Shown one piece after another: positions 38,413 to 48,935 of a DNA stretch of 64,000 bases. Within the stretch, counting starts at the first letter, position 1. Each line of letters opens with the position of its first letter. Source of the DNA: Methylobacterium sp. J-048 (GTDB lineage: Bacteria > Pseudomonadota > Alphaproteobacteria > Rhizobiales > Beijerinckiaceae); the NCBI RefSeq assembly GCF_022829515.1, contig NZ_JAKSYL010000146.1, forward strand, positions 62,001 to 126,000, read 5' to 3'. The notes below the pieces were generated by a model. It was not told where the DNA came from. It worked only from the letters and a program-made list of their open reading frames with translations, and did no database searches. A program made the position numbers and the translations under genes.

Positions 38413-40098
38413 TCACGCTGCCCGCACCGTGTCGAGGAAGCGGGACACTTCCGCGGTGAGGTGCTCGGACTGGCGCGACAGTTCCGAAGCGGCATCGAGC
38501 ACTTGAGATGCCGACTTTCCGGTTTCCTCCGCGGCATCGGCGACGCCCGAGATGTTGCTGGTGACCTCGCCGGTGCCCTGCGCCGCCTGACCGACGTTCC
38601 GGACGATCTCCTGCGTCGCCGCGCCCTGCTCCTCGACGGCAGCCGCGATCGAGGTCGCGACGGTGCTGATCTCCTGGATGCGGGCCGTGATCGAGCCGAT
38701 CGCCGTCACCGCCTGGCCGGTCGAGGCCTGCACCCGGGCGATCTGGCCGGCGATCTCTTCCGTCGCCTTGGCGGTCTGCTCGGCCAATGCCTTCACCTCG
38801 GAAGCGACCACCGCGAAGCCCCGCCCGGCTTCGCCGGCCCGCGCGGCTTCGATGGTCGCGTTCAGCACCAGGAGGTTGGTCTGGCCGGCGATCGAAGAGA
38901 TCAGCCCGACCACGTCGCCGATCCGGGCGACGGCGCTGCTCAGCTCATGCACCAGCGTGCTGGTCTGCCCGGCCTCGTCCACCGCGCCCTGCGCGAGCTT
39001 GGCCGAGCTGTCCATCTGCCGGCCGATCTCCTGCACCGAGGAGCCCAATTCCTCGGCTGCGGCGGCCACGGTGTTGACGTTGCTAGCGGCTTCCTCCGCG
39101 GCGGCCGCCACCGCACCGGACTGCGCGGAGGTCTCTCCGGCCATGGCCGACATCGCTCCGGCCGTGGCCTGCAGCTCCGTTGCCGAGGACGAGACCATGC
39201 CGATGATGCCGCCGACCGCCTGCTCGAAGCTGTCGGCCATCTGGCGCATGCCGGCCTTGCGCTGCTCCTCGGCGGCGGCCCGCGCCTGCGCGGTCTCGGC
39301 CTCCAGGGCGCGGGTACGGATCAAGTTGTCCTTGAACACTTCGACGGCCGCCGCCATGGCGCCGATCTCGTCGCGCCGGTTCCGGGCCGGCACCGTCACG
39401 CCGGTGTCGCCGCCGGCGAGCCGGGACATGACCTGCGTCATCCGCTGGATCGGACGGGAGATGCGGAATTGGCAGAACGCGGCCGCTGCCAACGCAGCGA
39501 TGAGGGACAAGATGCCGCTGAACCAGGCGGCCGCGGTCGCGGTCTTCGCTCTGTCCATGGCAACCTCGACTTCCCGGGTGGCGCTCCGCTCGTTCAATGC
39601 GACCAGTCGCGCCAGCGTCGCGCGCGCATCGTCATAGAGCTTGACCGTGTCGGCGCCGGTCAACAGCGCGAGCGCGTCGGACTGCTTGCCGGCCGCGATC
39701 AGGCGGCGCATCTCACCGTCCACCCGCTCGTATCGGCCCCACAGGCTGCCGAACTCGTCGTACAGACGCCGCTCGTCTTGGCCCGAGATCAGGGCCTCGT
39801 AGGCCCTTCGCCGCTCGTTCAGAAGAGTCAGTGTCGTCGCGACCTGAGCCTCGCCCCCCTTGAGAGAAGCGGGATCGTTGGAGAGCGTCATCAGGCGATA
39901 TTCCTTGATGCGCACTTCCGAGGCCGCGATCTCGACCTCGTTGATCCGCGTCACCGAAGGCAGCCAATTGCCGGCGATCTCCGTCATCGATTTCCGGATG
40001 TCGGCGAGTTCGATGATCGACAGGATGCCTTGTCCTGCGGCAAGCAGGGCGAATAACCCGAAGATCGCGGCGAGCGTAGTCCTGAGGGAAAGGCGCAT
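38413..40098 (-). CDS. Methyl-accepting chemotaxis protein
   Basis: The 561-aa receptor (from ATG 40098; a GTG 18 bases upstream is an alternative) has a helix at about 8-30, a periplasmic four-helix-bundle sensor, a second helix near 190-210, HAMP, and the methyl-accepting signalling domain with the hairpin tip [20 protein letters not shown]. It relays ligand binding to CheA and CheW. No chemotaxis genes are adjacent. Confidence 0.93.
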   Translation of the reverse strand: MRLSLRTTLAAIFGLFALLAAGQGILSIIELADIRKSMTEIAGNWLPSVTRINEVEIAASEVRIKEYRLMTLSNDPASLKGGEAQVATTLTLLNERRRAYEALISGQDERRLYDEFGSLWGRYERVDGEMRRLIAAGKQSDALALLTGADTVKLYDDARATLARLVALNERSATREVEVAMDRAKTATAAAWFSGILSLIAALAAAAFCQFRISRPIQRMTQVMSRLAGGDTGVTVPARNRRDEIGAMAAAVEVFKDNLIRTRALEAETAQARAAAEEQRKAGMRQMADSFEQAVGGIIGMVSSSATELQATAGAMSAMAGETSAQSGAVAAAAEEAASNVNTVAAAAEELGSSVQEIGRQMDSSAKLAQGAVDEAGQTSTLVHELSSAVARIGDVVGLISSIAGQTNLLVLNATIEAARAGEAGRGFAVVASEVKALAEQTAKATEEIAGQIARVQASTGQAVTAIGSITARIQEISTVATSIAAAVEEQGAATQEIVRNVGQAAQGTGEVTSNISGVADAAEETGKSASQVLDAASELSRQSEHLTAEVSRFLDTVRAA

Positions 40099-40697
40099 GG
40101 CTTTGCTCGAGTTCACCGAGGAAGTATCAAGTTGTCAGTTGCAAGGATGGGCAAAAATTTTCCTACCACAAGATATATTGCAAAGTTGCGTCAATTCGAT
40201 TTGCAACTCTCGCGTGTGTTAAGTTTAGAGGCGAGCCAGTCCAGGAAATGTCTTTTATCTGCAATAATAAAAGCATTTGATATTGTTAATTTGTCGTTAT
40301 CGATTCAGTTTAAAATTCAAACCCGTTTCTGATTTGAGTCACTTTTGTGTGATCTCGACAATTTAATTGCTTTCGCATTCTTAATTCATGAGTGACGACA
40401 GCTAGAGGTATGTGACAAGCGGTTTGGGTATTTATTTGTATTTCTGCAAATGCGTAAATTGAGTGCCATCAAATATAAACAACAAAGCTGAATTCGTCGC
40501 AGGGCAGTGACCGGTCCGCGATCATGCGCCCACCTGTATGCAACTCTCACGATCGCGCCGGCGCGATCAAGGGCACCCGACGGCGTCGGGCCTGTTCCTG
40601 GGATCAACCGACTTGAATAGGCCTATTCGCGCCCCGTTACGTTGCGCCCCGGCCCCCGCTCCGGCATTCCTACCCCTCCGGGTTGGAGGGATGTGCG
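40099..40697. other. Strongly AT-rich intergenic region between chemoreceptor and upp
   Basis: Most of the 600 bases, notably 40130-40500, are low in GC compared with the genes around them, with runs such as AATAATAAAAGC and AAATATAAACAAC. No frame is convincingly coding. It should hold the divergent promoters of the chemoreceptor and upp, and may be a relic of an insertion. Confidence 0.45.
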
Positions 40698-41333
40698 ATG
40701 CCGACGAGTCGGGTCACAGTGGTCGATCACCCTCTGGTGCAGCACAAGCTCACCTATCTGCGGGACAAGAATCGGTCGACCAAGGGGTTTCGCCAGATCC
40801 TGAACGAGATCGGCATGTTGCTCGCCTACGAGGTGACGCGGGATCTGCCGCTGGAGCCGGTCACCATCGAGACGCCGATCCAGTCGATGGAGGGGCGGCA
40901 GATCCAGGGCAAGAAACTGGTCTTCGCCCCGATCCTGCGGGCGGGCGTTGGCTTCCTTGACGGAATGCTGTCGCTGGTTCCTTCGGCGCGGGTCGCCCAT
41001 GTCGGTCTCTACCGCGATCCCGAGACGCTGGAGGCGGTCGAGTATTACTTCAAGGCTCCATCCGACCTCGCCGACCGGACCGTTCTGGTGCTCGACCCGA
41101 TGCTCGCCACCGCCAATTCCGCCATCGCGGCCCTGGACCGGCTGAAGGCCCGGGGCGCGTCGGACCTGCGCTTCGTCTGCTTGCTGGCCGCCCCGGAGGG
41201 GCTCGCCAAGTTCCAGGCCGCGCATCCGGACGTTCCGATCTGGACGGCGGCCATCGACAGCCACCTGAACGACCACGGCTACATCGTGCCGGGGCTCGGC
41301 GATGCCGGAGACCGTATGTACGGCACCCGGTAA
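40698..41333 (+). CDS. upp: Uracil phosphoribosyltransferase
   Basis: The 211-aa enzyme makes UMP from uracil and PRPP. The PRPP-binding loop [14 protein letters not shown] is at 129-142 and the C-terminal [16 protein letters not shown] uracil-contact segment is intact. The ATG at 40698 has GGAGGG seven bases upstream. It is a salvage gene, apparently monocistronic. Confidence 0.95.
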   Translation: MPTSRVTVVDHPLVQHKLTYLRDKNRSTKGFRQILNEIGMLLAYEVTRDLPLEPVTIETPIQSMEGRQIQGKKLVFAPILRAGVGFLDGMLSLVPSARVAHVGLYRDPETLEAVEYYFKAPSDLADRTVLVLDPMLATANSAIAALDRLKARGASDLRFVCLLAAPEGLAKFQAAHPDVPIWTAAIDSHLNDHGYIVPGLGDAGDRMYGTR

Positions 41334-41493
41334 TCTGCAGCCCGCACGGACGAACCCGGAGGTCCATCGAAAGTCCGGCCGGTGTATCCTCCTTCAGCCG
41401 GATGCACATTGTATTCACCTCGTCGAATGCTACAAAAATCGTCCGACCCCCGATGCGGCGCCAAAAGCCGCACGGCCCGGAGGAGGAAGCAGC

Positions 41494-42735
41494 ATGGCGA
41501 TGGATCGCAGCGTGACGAGCCGGGCCGTCGCCCTGCTCGCGGCGGCCGGATTGTTGGCCGCAGGTGAGGCGCGGGCCGCGGATCCGATCAGGATCGGGGT
41601 GATCGCCGAAGCGCAGTCGGTGGTCGGCGCCTCGATCCCGCAGGCGGTCCAGCTCGCCGCCGACGAGATCAACGGCAAGGGCGGTATCGACGGGCGGCAG
41701 ATCCAAGTCGTCTCCTACGACGACAAGAGTTCGGCCTCCGACGCGGTCCGTGCCTTCCAGCGGGCAGTCTCCGAGGACAAAGTCCATCTCGTGATCGCCA
41801 GCTATATCTCGGAGGTCGTGCTGGCGCTGATGCCGTGGTCGGCCCGCCTGAAGACGCCGATGATCACGCCCGGCGCGGCGTCGAACGAGATCAGCCTCGC
41901 CGTTCACAAGGACTACGCCCGCAACAAATACACCTTTCACGGATACCTCACCTCCGCGGCTTTGGCGCAGTCGATCTGCGACTCCACCAAGGACATGCTG
42001 CTCGACCTGATGAAGGTGAAGACGGCGGCGATCATGAGCGAGGACGCGGCCTGGACCCGGCCGCTCGATGTCGGTTACGAAAAGTGCCTGCCTGAGATCG
42101 GCGTGAAGGTCGTCGACCACATCCGGTTCTCGCCGGATACGGGGGACTTCACCCCGATCTACAACAAGATCGAGGCGGCCAAGCCCGATCTGATCGTCAC
42201 CGGCATTTCCCATGTCGGCGTCCAGCCGACCGTCCAGTGGCGCAATCAGCAGGTGCCGCTGGCCATGACCGGCATGAACTCGCAGGCGACCTCCTCGACC
42301 TTCTGGGCCAACACCAACGGCGCCACGCAGGGCGTGATCTTCCAGAGCATCGCCGTGCCGGGCGCCGCGATCACCGACAAGTCGGTCGCGTTCAGCGAGG
42401 CGTTCAAGAAGCGCTTCGGCAGCGATCCGTCCTACGCCGGCTATATGGCCTACGATCAGATCTACTACACCGCCGATGCGGTGAAGCGCGCCGGCTCCAC
42501 CGAGGCCGACAAGCTGGTCGACGCCCTGGAGAAGACCGACTGGGTCGGCACGGTCGGCCGCACCCAGTTCTACGGCCGGGACGACGACTTCACCCACTCG
42601 ATCAAGTACGGGCCGGGCTTCGTCACCGGCTTGATGGCGCAGTGGCAGGACGGCAAGCAGGTGGCGATCTGGCCCAAAGGCCTCGCCCAGGGCCAGATCG
42701 TACTGCCCCCCGCCGTGAAGGCCGCGGCGCGATAG
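41494..42735 (+). CDS. Branched-chain amino-acid-type ABC binding protein (LivK-like)
   Basis: The 413-aa product has a signal peptide ending AGEARAA, and a type I periplasmic binding fold: DPIRIGVIAEAQSVVGAS, AADEINGKGGIDGRQIQVVS, SEVVLALMPWSARLKTPMI and KRFGSDPSYAGYMAYD. It binds an amino acid or related ligand for an ABC importer, but no permease or ATPase is adjacent. GGAGGAGG precedes the ATG. The palindromic repeat follows seven bases after the stop. Confidence 0.88.
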   Translation: MAMDRSVTSRAVALLAAAGLLAAGEARAADPIRIGVIAEAQSVVGASIPQAVQLAADEINGKGGIDGRQIQVVSYDDKSSASDAVRAFQRAVSEDKVHLVIASYISEVVLALMPWSARLKTPMITPGAASNEISLAVHKDYARNKYTFHGYLTSAALAQSICDSTKDMLLDLMKVKTAAIMSEDAAWTRPLDVGYEKCLPEIGVKVVDHIRFSPDTGDFTPIYNKIEAAKPDLIVTGISHVGVQPTVQWRNQQVPLAMTGMNSQATSSTFWANTNGATQGVIFQSIAVPGAAITDKSVAFSEAFKKRFGSDPSYAGYMAYDQIYYTADAVKRAGSTEADKLVDALEKTDWVGTVGRTQFYGRDDDFTHSIKYGPGFVTGLMAQWQDGKQVAIWPKGLAQGQIVLPPAVKAAAR

Positions 42736-42741
42736 GTGCGA

Positions 42742-42778
42742 GCCGTTCCCGATCGCGTTGCAATCGGGCTCGCCTCTA
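42742..42778 (-). repeat. 37-bp REP-like palindromic element, copy 2
   Basis: This is the reverse complement of the element at 17064-17100, with one base different. It lies seven bases after the LivK-like gene, so the hairpin could end or stabilise that transcript. Confidence 0.75.
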
Positions 42779-42940
42779 AGTTCTTGATGTGACGCGCTCG
42801 CTCATGCCGAACCGGTATCCGCTTCGGCGGCAAGCCCTCTAGCCCCGTCGCACGCTTGCCAAGCGCGCCCATTGCCGCAAGTACAGCCGGGCCGCGCCTC
42901 CGGGCGCGGCCCGGACCACGCACGCGTTGAGGATACTTCC

Positions 42941-43954
42941 ATGGCCAGCCCAGCCCTGCCCGAGACCATGCGCCGGATACACTTCACCGGTCCCGGTGGA
43001 CCGGAGGTGATCGCCGTCGAGACCGCGCCGGTGCCGAGTCCCGGGCCGGGTCAGGTGCTGATCGAGGTCGTCGCTGCGGGCGTGAACCGCCCGGATGTGA
43101 TGCAGCGTGCCGGCCTGTACCCACCGCCGCCCGGTGCCACCGAGATCCCGGGCCTCGAAGTCGCGGGCCGTATCGCGGCGCTGGGGGAGGGGGTCTCCGG
43201 TCTCTCGGTCGGGGCGGACGTCTGTGCCCTGGTGATCAGCGGCGGCTATGCCGAGTTCGCGGTGGCTGAAGCCTCCCATTGCCTGCCGCGCCCGAAGGCG
43301 CTGTCGCTGGTCGACGCGGCCGGCCTGCCGGAGACCTTCTTCACGGTCTATTCCAACGTCGTGCAGCGCGGCCGTCTCGCCGAGGGCGAGAGCTTCCTCG
43401 TGCATGGCGGGTCGAGCGGGATCGGCGCGACCGCGATCCAGATCGCCAAGCATGTCGGCGCCCGGGTCTTCGCCACCGCGGGCTCGGCCGAGAAGTGCCG
43501 GTTCTGCGAAGAGCTCGGGGCCGATGCCGCCATCGACTACAAGCAGGCCGACTTCGCCGAGGAGATCAAGCGTCTGACCGACGGGCGCGGCGTCGACGTG
43601 ATCCTCGACATGATCGGCGCGAGCTACCTCGCCCGCAATCTCAAGTCGCTGGCGCCGGACGGCCGACTCGTCATGATCGCCCTGATGGGCGGCTACAAGG
43701 TCGATGGCCTGAACATCACCCCGATCATGCGCAACCGCCTGACCTTCACGGGCTCGACGCTCCGACCCCGCCCGAAGGCCGACAAGGCCGTGATTGCCGA
43801 GGGCCTGCGCAAGGATGTCTGGCCGGAGCTCGAGGCTGGCCGGATCCGGTCGGTGACCCACGCCACTTTCCCGTTGGAACAGGCGCAGAAGGCCCACGAA
43901 TTGATGGAATCGAGCGCCCACCTCGGCAAGATCCTGCTCACCACCGGGCGGTGA
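42941..43954 (+). CDS. NAD(P)H-quinone oxidoreductase, zinc-independent MDR family
   Basis: The 337-aa product belongs to the zeta-crystallin/PIG3-like quinone oxidoreductases: PDVMQRAGLYPPPPGATEIPG, and the nucleotide-binding HGGSSGIGATAIQIAK at 155-170. No structural zinc cysteines are seen. It would reduce quinones with NADPH. GAGGA precedes the ATG at 42941. Confidence 0.9.
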   Translation: MASPALPETMRRIHFTGPGGPEVIAVETAPVPSPGPGQVLIEVVAAGVNRPDVMQRAGLYPPPPGATEIPGLEVAGRIAALGEGVSGLSVGADVCALVISGGYAEFAVAEASHCLPRPKALSLVDAAGLPETFFTVYSNVVQRGRLAEGESFLVHGGSSGIGATAIQIAKHVGARVFATAGSAEKCRFCEELGADAAIDYKQADFAEEIKRLTDGRGVDVILDMIGASYLARNLKSLAPDGRLVMIALMGGYKVDGLNITPIMRNRLTFTGSTLRPRPKADKAVIAEGLRKDVWPELEAGRIRSVTHATFPLEQAQKAHELMESSAHLGKILLTTGR

Positions 43955-44052
43955 TGCCGCCGACCGCGAGGAACCGGTTTCATCGACGCCGCGTTGGCCG
44001 CCGATAACGAAATCGTGTCACGTGCGTGGCGTTCGAGCGGGAGGGAACAAAC

Positions 44053-44358
44053 ATGGCCGAGAGACTGAATCCGCAGGACAGCCGGCAGGGTGAGCGCGGC
44101 AAGCCCGTGCTGTGGGTCCTGGTCGGCAGCCTTGTCCTGCTGGCGATCGCCACGGTCGGCCTGTTGACCTGGAACGGCGCGAATTCACCCAAGGATTACG
44201 CCAGCCAGAGCCAGGATGCCTCGCGCCGCGAAGTGACCGGCTCGGTCAACGGCCAGTCCGGTGGCGCTGCGCAGTCGAACAGCAGCGCGGTTCCCGGCGG
44301 CAACCCGTCCTACCCGCAGCCGGCCCAGCCGAACGCGAACGGCGGCACCGCGAAGTAA
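44053..44358 (+). CDS. Small single-helix membrane protein
   Basis: The 101-aa product has one membrane helix (VLWVLVGSLVLLAIATVGL) and a Gly/Ser/Asn/Pro-rich tail facing outside. GGGAGGG precedes the ATG. No family is recognised. It is convergent with hbd; a hairpin lies between them. Confidence 0.6.
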   Translation: MAERLNPQDSRQGERGKPVLWVLVGSLVLLAIATVGLLTWNGANSPKDYASQSQDASRREVTGSVNGQSGGAAQSNSSAVPGGNPSYPQPAQPNANGGTAK

Positions 44359-44370
44359 GGTTTGTGAGTT

Positions 44371-44394
44371 GGGGCGGCGCCCGGCGCCGTCCCC
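44371..44394. terminator. Hairpin between convergent genes
   Basis: GGGGCGGCG pairs with CGCCGTCCCC, with one bulged base, between the small membrane protein and hbd. No T-run follows, so this is a weak candidate. Confidence 0.35.
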
Positions 44395-44420
44395 TGTGAC
44401 GGTCGCTTTGTCCCAGCGCC

Positions 44421-45302
44421 TCAGCGGGTCGGGATCGGGGTCGGCCCGCGATAATCATAAAAACCGCGCTTGGCCTTCCGGCCGAGCCAGCCGGCCTCGA
44501 CGTATTTCACCAGAAGCGGGCAAGGCCGGTACTTCGAATCCGCCAGCCCCTCGTAGAGCACCTGCATCACCGACAGGCAGGTATCCAGTCCGATGAAGTC
44601 GGCGAGTTGAAGCGGGCCCATCGGGTGGTTCGCGCCGAGTTTCATAGCAGTGTCGATCGACTCGACCGACCCGACGCCCTCGTAGAGCGTGTAGATCGCC
44701 TCGTTGATCATCGGCAGCAGGATGCGGTTGACGATGAAGGCCGGGAAATCCTCCGACATCGTCGAGATCTTGCCGAGCTTGGCGATGAACGCCTTTGCCG
44801 ACTCGTAAGTGGAATCTTCCGTTGCGATGCCGCGGATCAGCTCCACGAGCTGCATCACCGGCACCGGGTTCATGAAGTGGATGCCGATGAACCGCTCCGG
44901 CCGGTCGGTCGCCGCGGCGAGCCGGGTGATCGAGATCGACGACGTGTTCGTCGCCACGATCGCATCCGGGCGGAGCGAGGCGCACAGCGTGGAAAAAATC
45001 TCGCGCTTGGTCGCCTCGTTCTCGGTGGCGGCCTCGATCACCAGATCGCAGGGCCCGAGATCGGCGAAGCCGTGGGCCGGTTGGATGCGCGCGCGCGTCT
45101 CGCGGCTCTCGGCCTCGTCGATGGTGCCCTTCGAAACGAGCCGGGCCAGGCCGCCGTCGATCGACGTCAAGCCGTTCTGCAGACGGTTCGGGTCGCGGTC
45201 GTTCAGCAGGACATCGAGGCCGGATGCCGCGCAGACCTGCGCGATGCCGCTGCCCATCTGGCCCGCGCCGATGATGCCGACCCGCTTGATCTCCATGTCC
45301 AT
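44421..45302 (-). CDS. hbd: 3-hydroxybutyryl-CoA dehydrogenase
   Basis: The 293-aa enzyme has the NAD-binding motif GIIGAGQMGSGIA (9-21), the catalytic-site region RFIGIHFMNPVPVM, and a C-terminal domain ending with AKRGFYDYRG. It interconverts 3-hydroxybutyryl-CoA and acetoacetyl-CoA, tied to PHB or fatty-acid metabolism. It lies downstream of etfA on the same strand, after 190 bases. Confidence 0.92.
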   Translation of the reverse strand: MDMEIKRVGIIGAGQMGSGIAQVCAASGLDVLLNDRDPNRLQNGLTSIDGGLARLVSKGTIDEAESRETRARIQPAHGFADLGPCDLVIEAATENEATKREIFSTLCASLRPDAIVATNTSSISITRLAAATDRPERFIGIHFMNPVPVMQLVELIRGIATEDSTYESAKAFIAKLGKISTMSEDFPAFIVNRILLPMINEAIYTLYEGVGSVESIDTAMKLGANHPMGPLQLADFIGLDTCLSVMQVLYEGLADSKYRPCPLLVKYVEAGWLGRKAKRGFYDYRGPTPIPTR

Positions 45303-45492
45303 CTGTCGACCTGTGCCCCCATACGGCCGTTGATGCGCAACCACCCGACGGGGTGGATCATGCCGACGCCGAGGCCCGCGCGAAGACGGACCGTCCCAGA
45401 CTTCTAGACCATTCTCGTTCGCAGAAGGAACCCGCGGATACGCCCGTTGCGACAATGCTCACCGGGTGAACCCGTCCGGGCGTGCGCGAGCG

Positions 45493-46446
45493 CTACTGCC
45501 CCTTCGCCTTGCTGATCTCGGCCTGCAGATCCGGCACAACCTGGAATAGATCGCCGACCAGGCCGTAATCTGCGACCTGGAAGATCGGCGCGTCCTCGTC
45601 CTTGTTGATCGCCACGATGACCTTCGAATCCTTCATCCCGGCGAGGTGCTGGATCGCCCCGGAAATGCCCACGGCCACGTAGAGGTCCGGCGCGACGACC
45701 TTCCCGGTCTGGCCGACCTGCCAGTCGTTCGGCGCGTAGCCGGCATCGACCGCGGCGCGCGAGGCGCCGACCGCAGCACCCAGGGCATCGGCCAGCGGCT
45801 CGATCAGCGCGTGGAACTTCTCCGAGGAGCCGAGCGAACGGCCACCGGACACGATGATCCGGGCCGAAGCCAGTTCCGGCCGATCGGACTTGGCGATCTC
45901 CTCGCCCTTGAAGATCGACCCGCCGGCCTCGGGGGCGGCGGCCGAGACGGCCTCCACGGGGGCCGCGGCACCGCCGTCCTCGGCCGCCTTGAACGCCGCG
46001 GTGCGCACGGTGATCACCGTCTTGCCGGCGGGAATCTGCACGGTCTGGATGGCATTGCCGGCGTAGATCGGCCGCTCGAACGTGTCGGGCGCCACGACCT
46101 TGATGATGTCCGAGACCTGCGCGACATCGAGCAGGGCGGCCACCCGCGGCAGCACGTTCTTGCCCGTGGTCGAAGCCGACGCGATGACGATGTCGTAGGG
46201 CTCGGCGATCGACGCGATCAGCGCCGCCACCGGCTCGGCGAGGTCGTGGTCGTAGACCGCATCCTCGGAATTCAGGACCTTGTCGACGCCGTCGAGCTTG
46301 CCCGCCGCCTCGGCCACCGCCTTCGAACCGCTGCCCAGCACGAGGGCGTGGACCGGCGCGCCGATACCCTTGGCGGCGGTCAGCGCCTTCAGCGTGCCAT
46401 CCTTGATCTGACCGTTGCCGTGCTCGACGAAGAGGAGAGTCGTCAT
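45493..46446 (-). CDS. etfA: Electron transfer flavoprotein alpha subunit
   Basis: The 317-aa product has the C-terminal FAD-binding region of EtfA ([56 protein letters not shown]). With EtfB it carries electrons from acyl-CoA dehydrogenases to ETF-quinone oxidoreductase. It is 72 bases downstream of etfB. Confidence 0.95.
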   Translation of the reverse strand: MTTLLFVEHGNGQIKDGTLKALTAAKGIGAPVHALVLGSGSKAVAEAAGKLDGVDKVLNSEDAVYDHDLAEPVAALIASIAEPYDIVIASASTTGKNVLPRVAALLDVAQVSDIIKVVAPDTFERPIYAGNAIQTVQIPAGKTVITVRTAAFKAAEDGGAAAPVEAVSAAAPEAGGSIFKGEEIAKSDRPELASARIIVSGGRSLGSSEKFHALIEPLADALGAAVGASRAAVDAGYAPNDWQVGQTGKVVAPDLYVAVGISGAIQHLAGMKDSKVIVAINKDEDAPIFQVADYGLVGDLFQVVPDLQAEISKAKGQ

Positions 46447-46518
46447 GTGCGCGTGAACCTCGGTTGCGGCTGGCCACGCTCGACCGTCTCGACGGGAACG
46501 CAGCCCAGCTCAAAAAAT

Positions 46519-47268
46519 TCAGATGACGCCGGCTTCGACCTTGAGCTTCTGGACGAGCTCCGCGGCCGACCCGACCTTGACACCGGCGGAGCGTCCCGGC
46601 GGCTCGGCGGTCTTGAGCACCTTGAGTCGCGGCGTCACGTCGACGCCGAGCGCCTCGGGGCTCAGCTCCTCAAGCGGCTTCTTCTTGGCCTTCATGATGT
46701 TGGGCAACGAGGCGTAGCGCGGCTCGTTGAGGCGTAGATCGGTGGTGACGATCGCCGGGAGCTTGAGGCTCACGGTCTGAAGACCGCCATCGACCTCGCG
46801 GGTCACGTCGAGGCTGCCCTCGGACGCTTCGATCTTGTACGCGAAGGTGCCCTGCGGCCAGCCGAGCAGCGCGCCGAGCATCTGGCCGGTCTGGTTCGAA
46901 TCGTCGTCGATCGCCTGCTTGCCCAGGATCACGAGCTGCGGCGTCTCCTTCTCGACCACCGCCTTCAGGAGCTTGGCCACCGCCAGCGGCTCGCAAGTCA
47001 CGTCGGTCTTGACCAGGATCGCCCGGTCGGCACCCATGGCGAGCGCGGTGCGCAGGGTCTCCTGCGCCTGCTGCGGGCCGATCGACACCGCCACGATCTC
47101 GGTGACGGTGCCCTTCTCCTTCAGACGGATCGCCTCCTCGACGGCGATCTCGTCGAAGGGGTTCATCGACATCTTGACGTTGGCGAGTTCGACCCCGGAG
47201 CCGTCGGCTTTCACGCGGATCTTGACGTTGTAGTCCACCACCCTCTTGACGGGCACCAGCACCTTCAT
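46519..47268 (-). CDS. etfB: Electron transfer flavoprotein beta subunit
   Basis: The 249-aa product has the EtfB start [20 protein letters not shown], and the adenine-nucleotide-binding features of the family ([20 protein letters not shown]). It pairs with EtfA. The order cobalamin adenosyltransferase, etfB, etfA, hbd matches other Rhizobiales. Confidence 0.95.
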   Translation of the reverse strand: MKVLVPVKRVVDYNVKIRVKADGSGVELANVKMSMNPFDEIAVEEAIRLKEKGTVTEIVAVSIGPQQAQETLRTALAMGADRAILVKTDVTCEPLAVAKLLKAVVEKETPQLVILGKQAIDDDSNQTGQMLGALLGWPQGTFAYKIEASEGSLDVTREVDGGLQTVSLKLPAIVTTDLRLNEPRYASLPNIMKAKKKPLEELSPEALGVDVTPRLKVLKTAEPPGRSAGVKVGSAAELVQKLKVEAGVI

Positions 47269-47477
47269 GGCGGTCTCGATCCTTCCCCGGGGATTCTTGT
47301 CGTCGGACCCGCCGGTCCCTCGCGCGTTCGGCGCTCAGGCTGGGCAGGCACGCAAAGCGCGCGGACCGTAACGGCCACATTTCCGCCTTGTCAACGCGGC
47401 GTCGTCGAGGGGTCTGGAAAAGGCCCCGCTGGGGGCAGAACGGGTTTCGACGTGTGGGCGACCCGCGGCGATCCGAG

Positions 47478-48050
47478 TCAGCGATTGGCGCCCGGCACCC
47501 ACAACACGTCGTCGGCGCCATTGGCGTTCGCGGTACGACTCGCCACGAACAGGAAATCCGAGAGGCGGTTCAGGTACTGGATCGCTTCCGGCGAAACCGC
47601 CTCGCCCTCCCGGTCGGCGAGGCTCACGGCCAGCCGCTCAGCACGCCGGCAGACGGTGCGGGCGAGGTGAAGCGCGGCCGAGGCCGGCGAGCCGCCGGGC
47701 AGCACGAAAGATTTCAGCGGCGGGATGGTCGCGTTCAGGGCGTCGATGTCGCGCTCCAGCCGCTTGACCTGGCTGGCGATTATGCGCAGCGGCTCGTAGG
47801 GCAGGGGCTCCGGGCTCGGCGGTGTTGCGAGGTCGGCGCCGAGATCGAACAGGTCATTCTGGATCGCGCCGAGCATCCCGTCGAGGGCGCCCTCCGTATG
47901 CAGCCTGACCAGGCCGATGCAGGCATTGGTCTCGTCGACGGTGCCGTAGGTCTCGACCCGCAGGTCTGCCTTGGAGCGGCGCTGCCCGTCCGCCAGGGCA
48001 GTGGTGCCCTTGTCGCCGGTGCGTGTGTAGATCCGGTTGAGCTTGACCAA
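47478..48050 (-). CDS. pduO: PduO-type cob(I)alamin adenosyltransferase
   Basis: The 190-aa product has the PduO motif IYTRTGDKGTTALADG and the RLSDFLFVASR C-terminal helix. It transfers adenosyl from ATP to cob(I)alamin, giving the coenzyme for methylmalonyl-CoA or ethylmalonyl-CoA mutase. The start appears to be TTG at 48050, with GAGG 10 bases upstream. It lies upstream of etfB. Confidence 0.9.
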   Translation of the reverse strand: MVKLNRIYTRTGDKGTTALADGQRRSKADLRVETYGTVDETNACIGLVRLHTEGALDGMLGAIQNDLFDLGADLATPPSPEPLPYEPLRIIASQVKRLERDIDALNATIPPLKSFVLPGGSPASAALHLARTVCRRAERLAVSLADREGEAVSPEAIQYLNRLSDFLFVASRTANANGADDVLWVPGANR

Positions 48051-48142
48051 GAAACCCGCGCCTCAAGATGGTCGCCGGGCCGGCAACCCCGTGAAGGCTA
48101 GGGCGTAAGGCCGTTCCGCTGACGGCGCAATCGGCCTGAAGA

Positions 48143-48769
48143 TCAGAACGTGTAGCCGAGCTTGCCGCCGAAATTGGTCAGCCCGCGATTGTTCGCGCAG
48201 AGACCGGCATTCGACATGTGCTCGACCGTGGCCATGACGCTCCAATGCTCGGTCAGGCGATAGCCGAGCGCCGCCGCCTCGCGGAACATCGGCGAGCAGC
48301 CCAGCGTGTTGAAGCCGTAGGGCGTTTCCGCCTTGGGGCCCGTATAGCCGTTATGGGCGGCGCCACCGAAGAAGCCGTCGAGGAAGACGCGCCGGCCCAG
48401 GGTCTCGGGGAAGATCTCCACGGTCCAGGTGGCGCCGAGATAGGCGTAACTGGTCCGGCCGCCGGTGTTGTAGCTGCCGCCCACCGTCGGACGCGGGACG
48501 AAGGCCTGCCAGAACGGGTCGGCGCTGATCTGCGGCTTGGCGAACAGGATCTCGCCGTTGACGTTGGCCTTGCTGAAGCCCGGAAGCTTGCCCTCGGCGC
48601 TGCCGGGATCCTGCACGGCACCGCCGATGCGCACCTCCGACACGATGCTCAGCGGCTGGGCCGGCGCAACGTAGGCCGCCGGCAGGGCGGGTGCATCGGC
48701 CGCGGTGGCCGGCAGAATCGCCGCACCGATGAGGAGAATGGCGGTGCAGGTACGGAGGGCGGCAATCAT
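48143..48769 (-). CDS. pagL: PagL-like lipid A 3-O-deacylase
   Basis: The 208-aa product has a signal peptide ending ATAADA and an outer-membrane barrel with PagL catalytic residues H184 and S186 in VEHMSNAGL. The C-terminus ends with F (KLGYTF). PagL removes the 3-O acyl chain of lipid A, which changes host recognition and barrier properties. ATG 48769 is used; a TTG at 48790 is an alternative. Confidence 0.85.
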   Translation of the reverse strand: MIAALRTCTAILLIGAAILPATAADAPALPAAYVAPAQPLSIVSEVRIGGAVQDPGSAEGKLPGFSKANVNGEILFAKPQISADPFWQAFVPRPTVGGSYNTGGRTSYAYLGATWTVEIFPETLGRRVFLDGFFGGAAHNGYTGPKAETPYGFNTLGCSPMFREAAALGYRLTEHWSVMATVEHMSNAGLCANNRGLTNFGGKLGYTF

Positions 48770-48935
48770 GGGGCTCGGCCGGTTGGGCAAGGCGGTCTGG
48801 CTCTACCGAGCGTAGCACGGCGCCTCGGGAACCCGGCGGCCAATTCATCCCGGCACTCCGTGAAAAGCGCGGGGTGCGGCGGTGCGGTCACACCCTTGTT
48901 TCGTCGTGCGCCATGGTTGCCGATTCCTATCGCGC

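Noticed and set aside
38461..40056. Plus-strand frame opposite the chemoreceptor
   Set aside because: It is antisense to the conserved MCP signalling domain and its composition is shadow-like.
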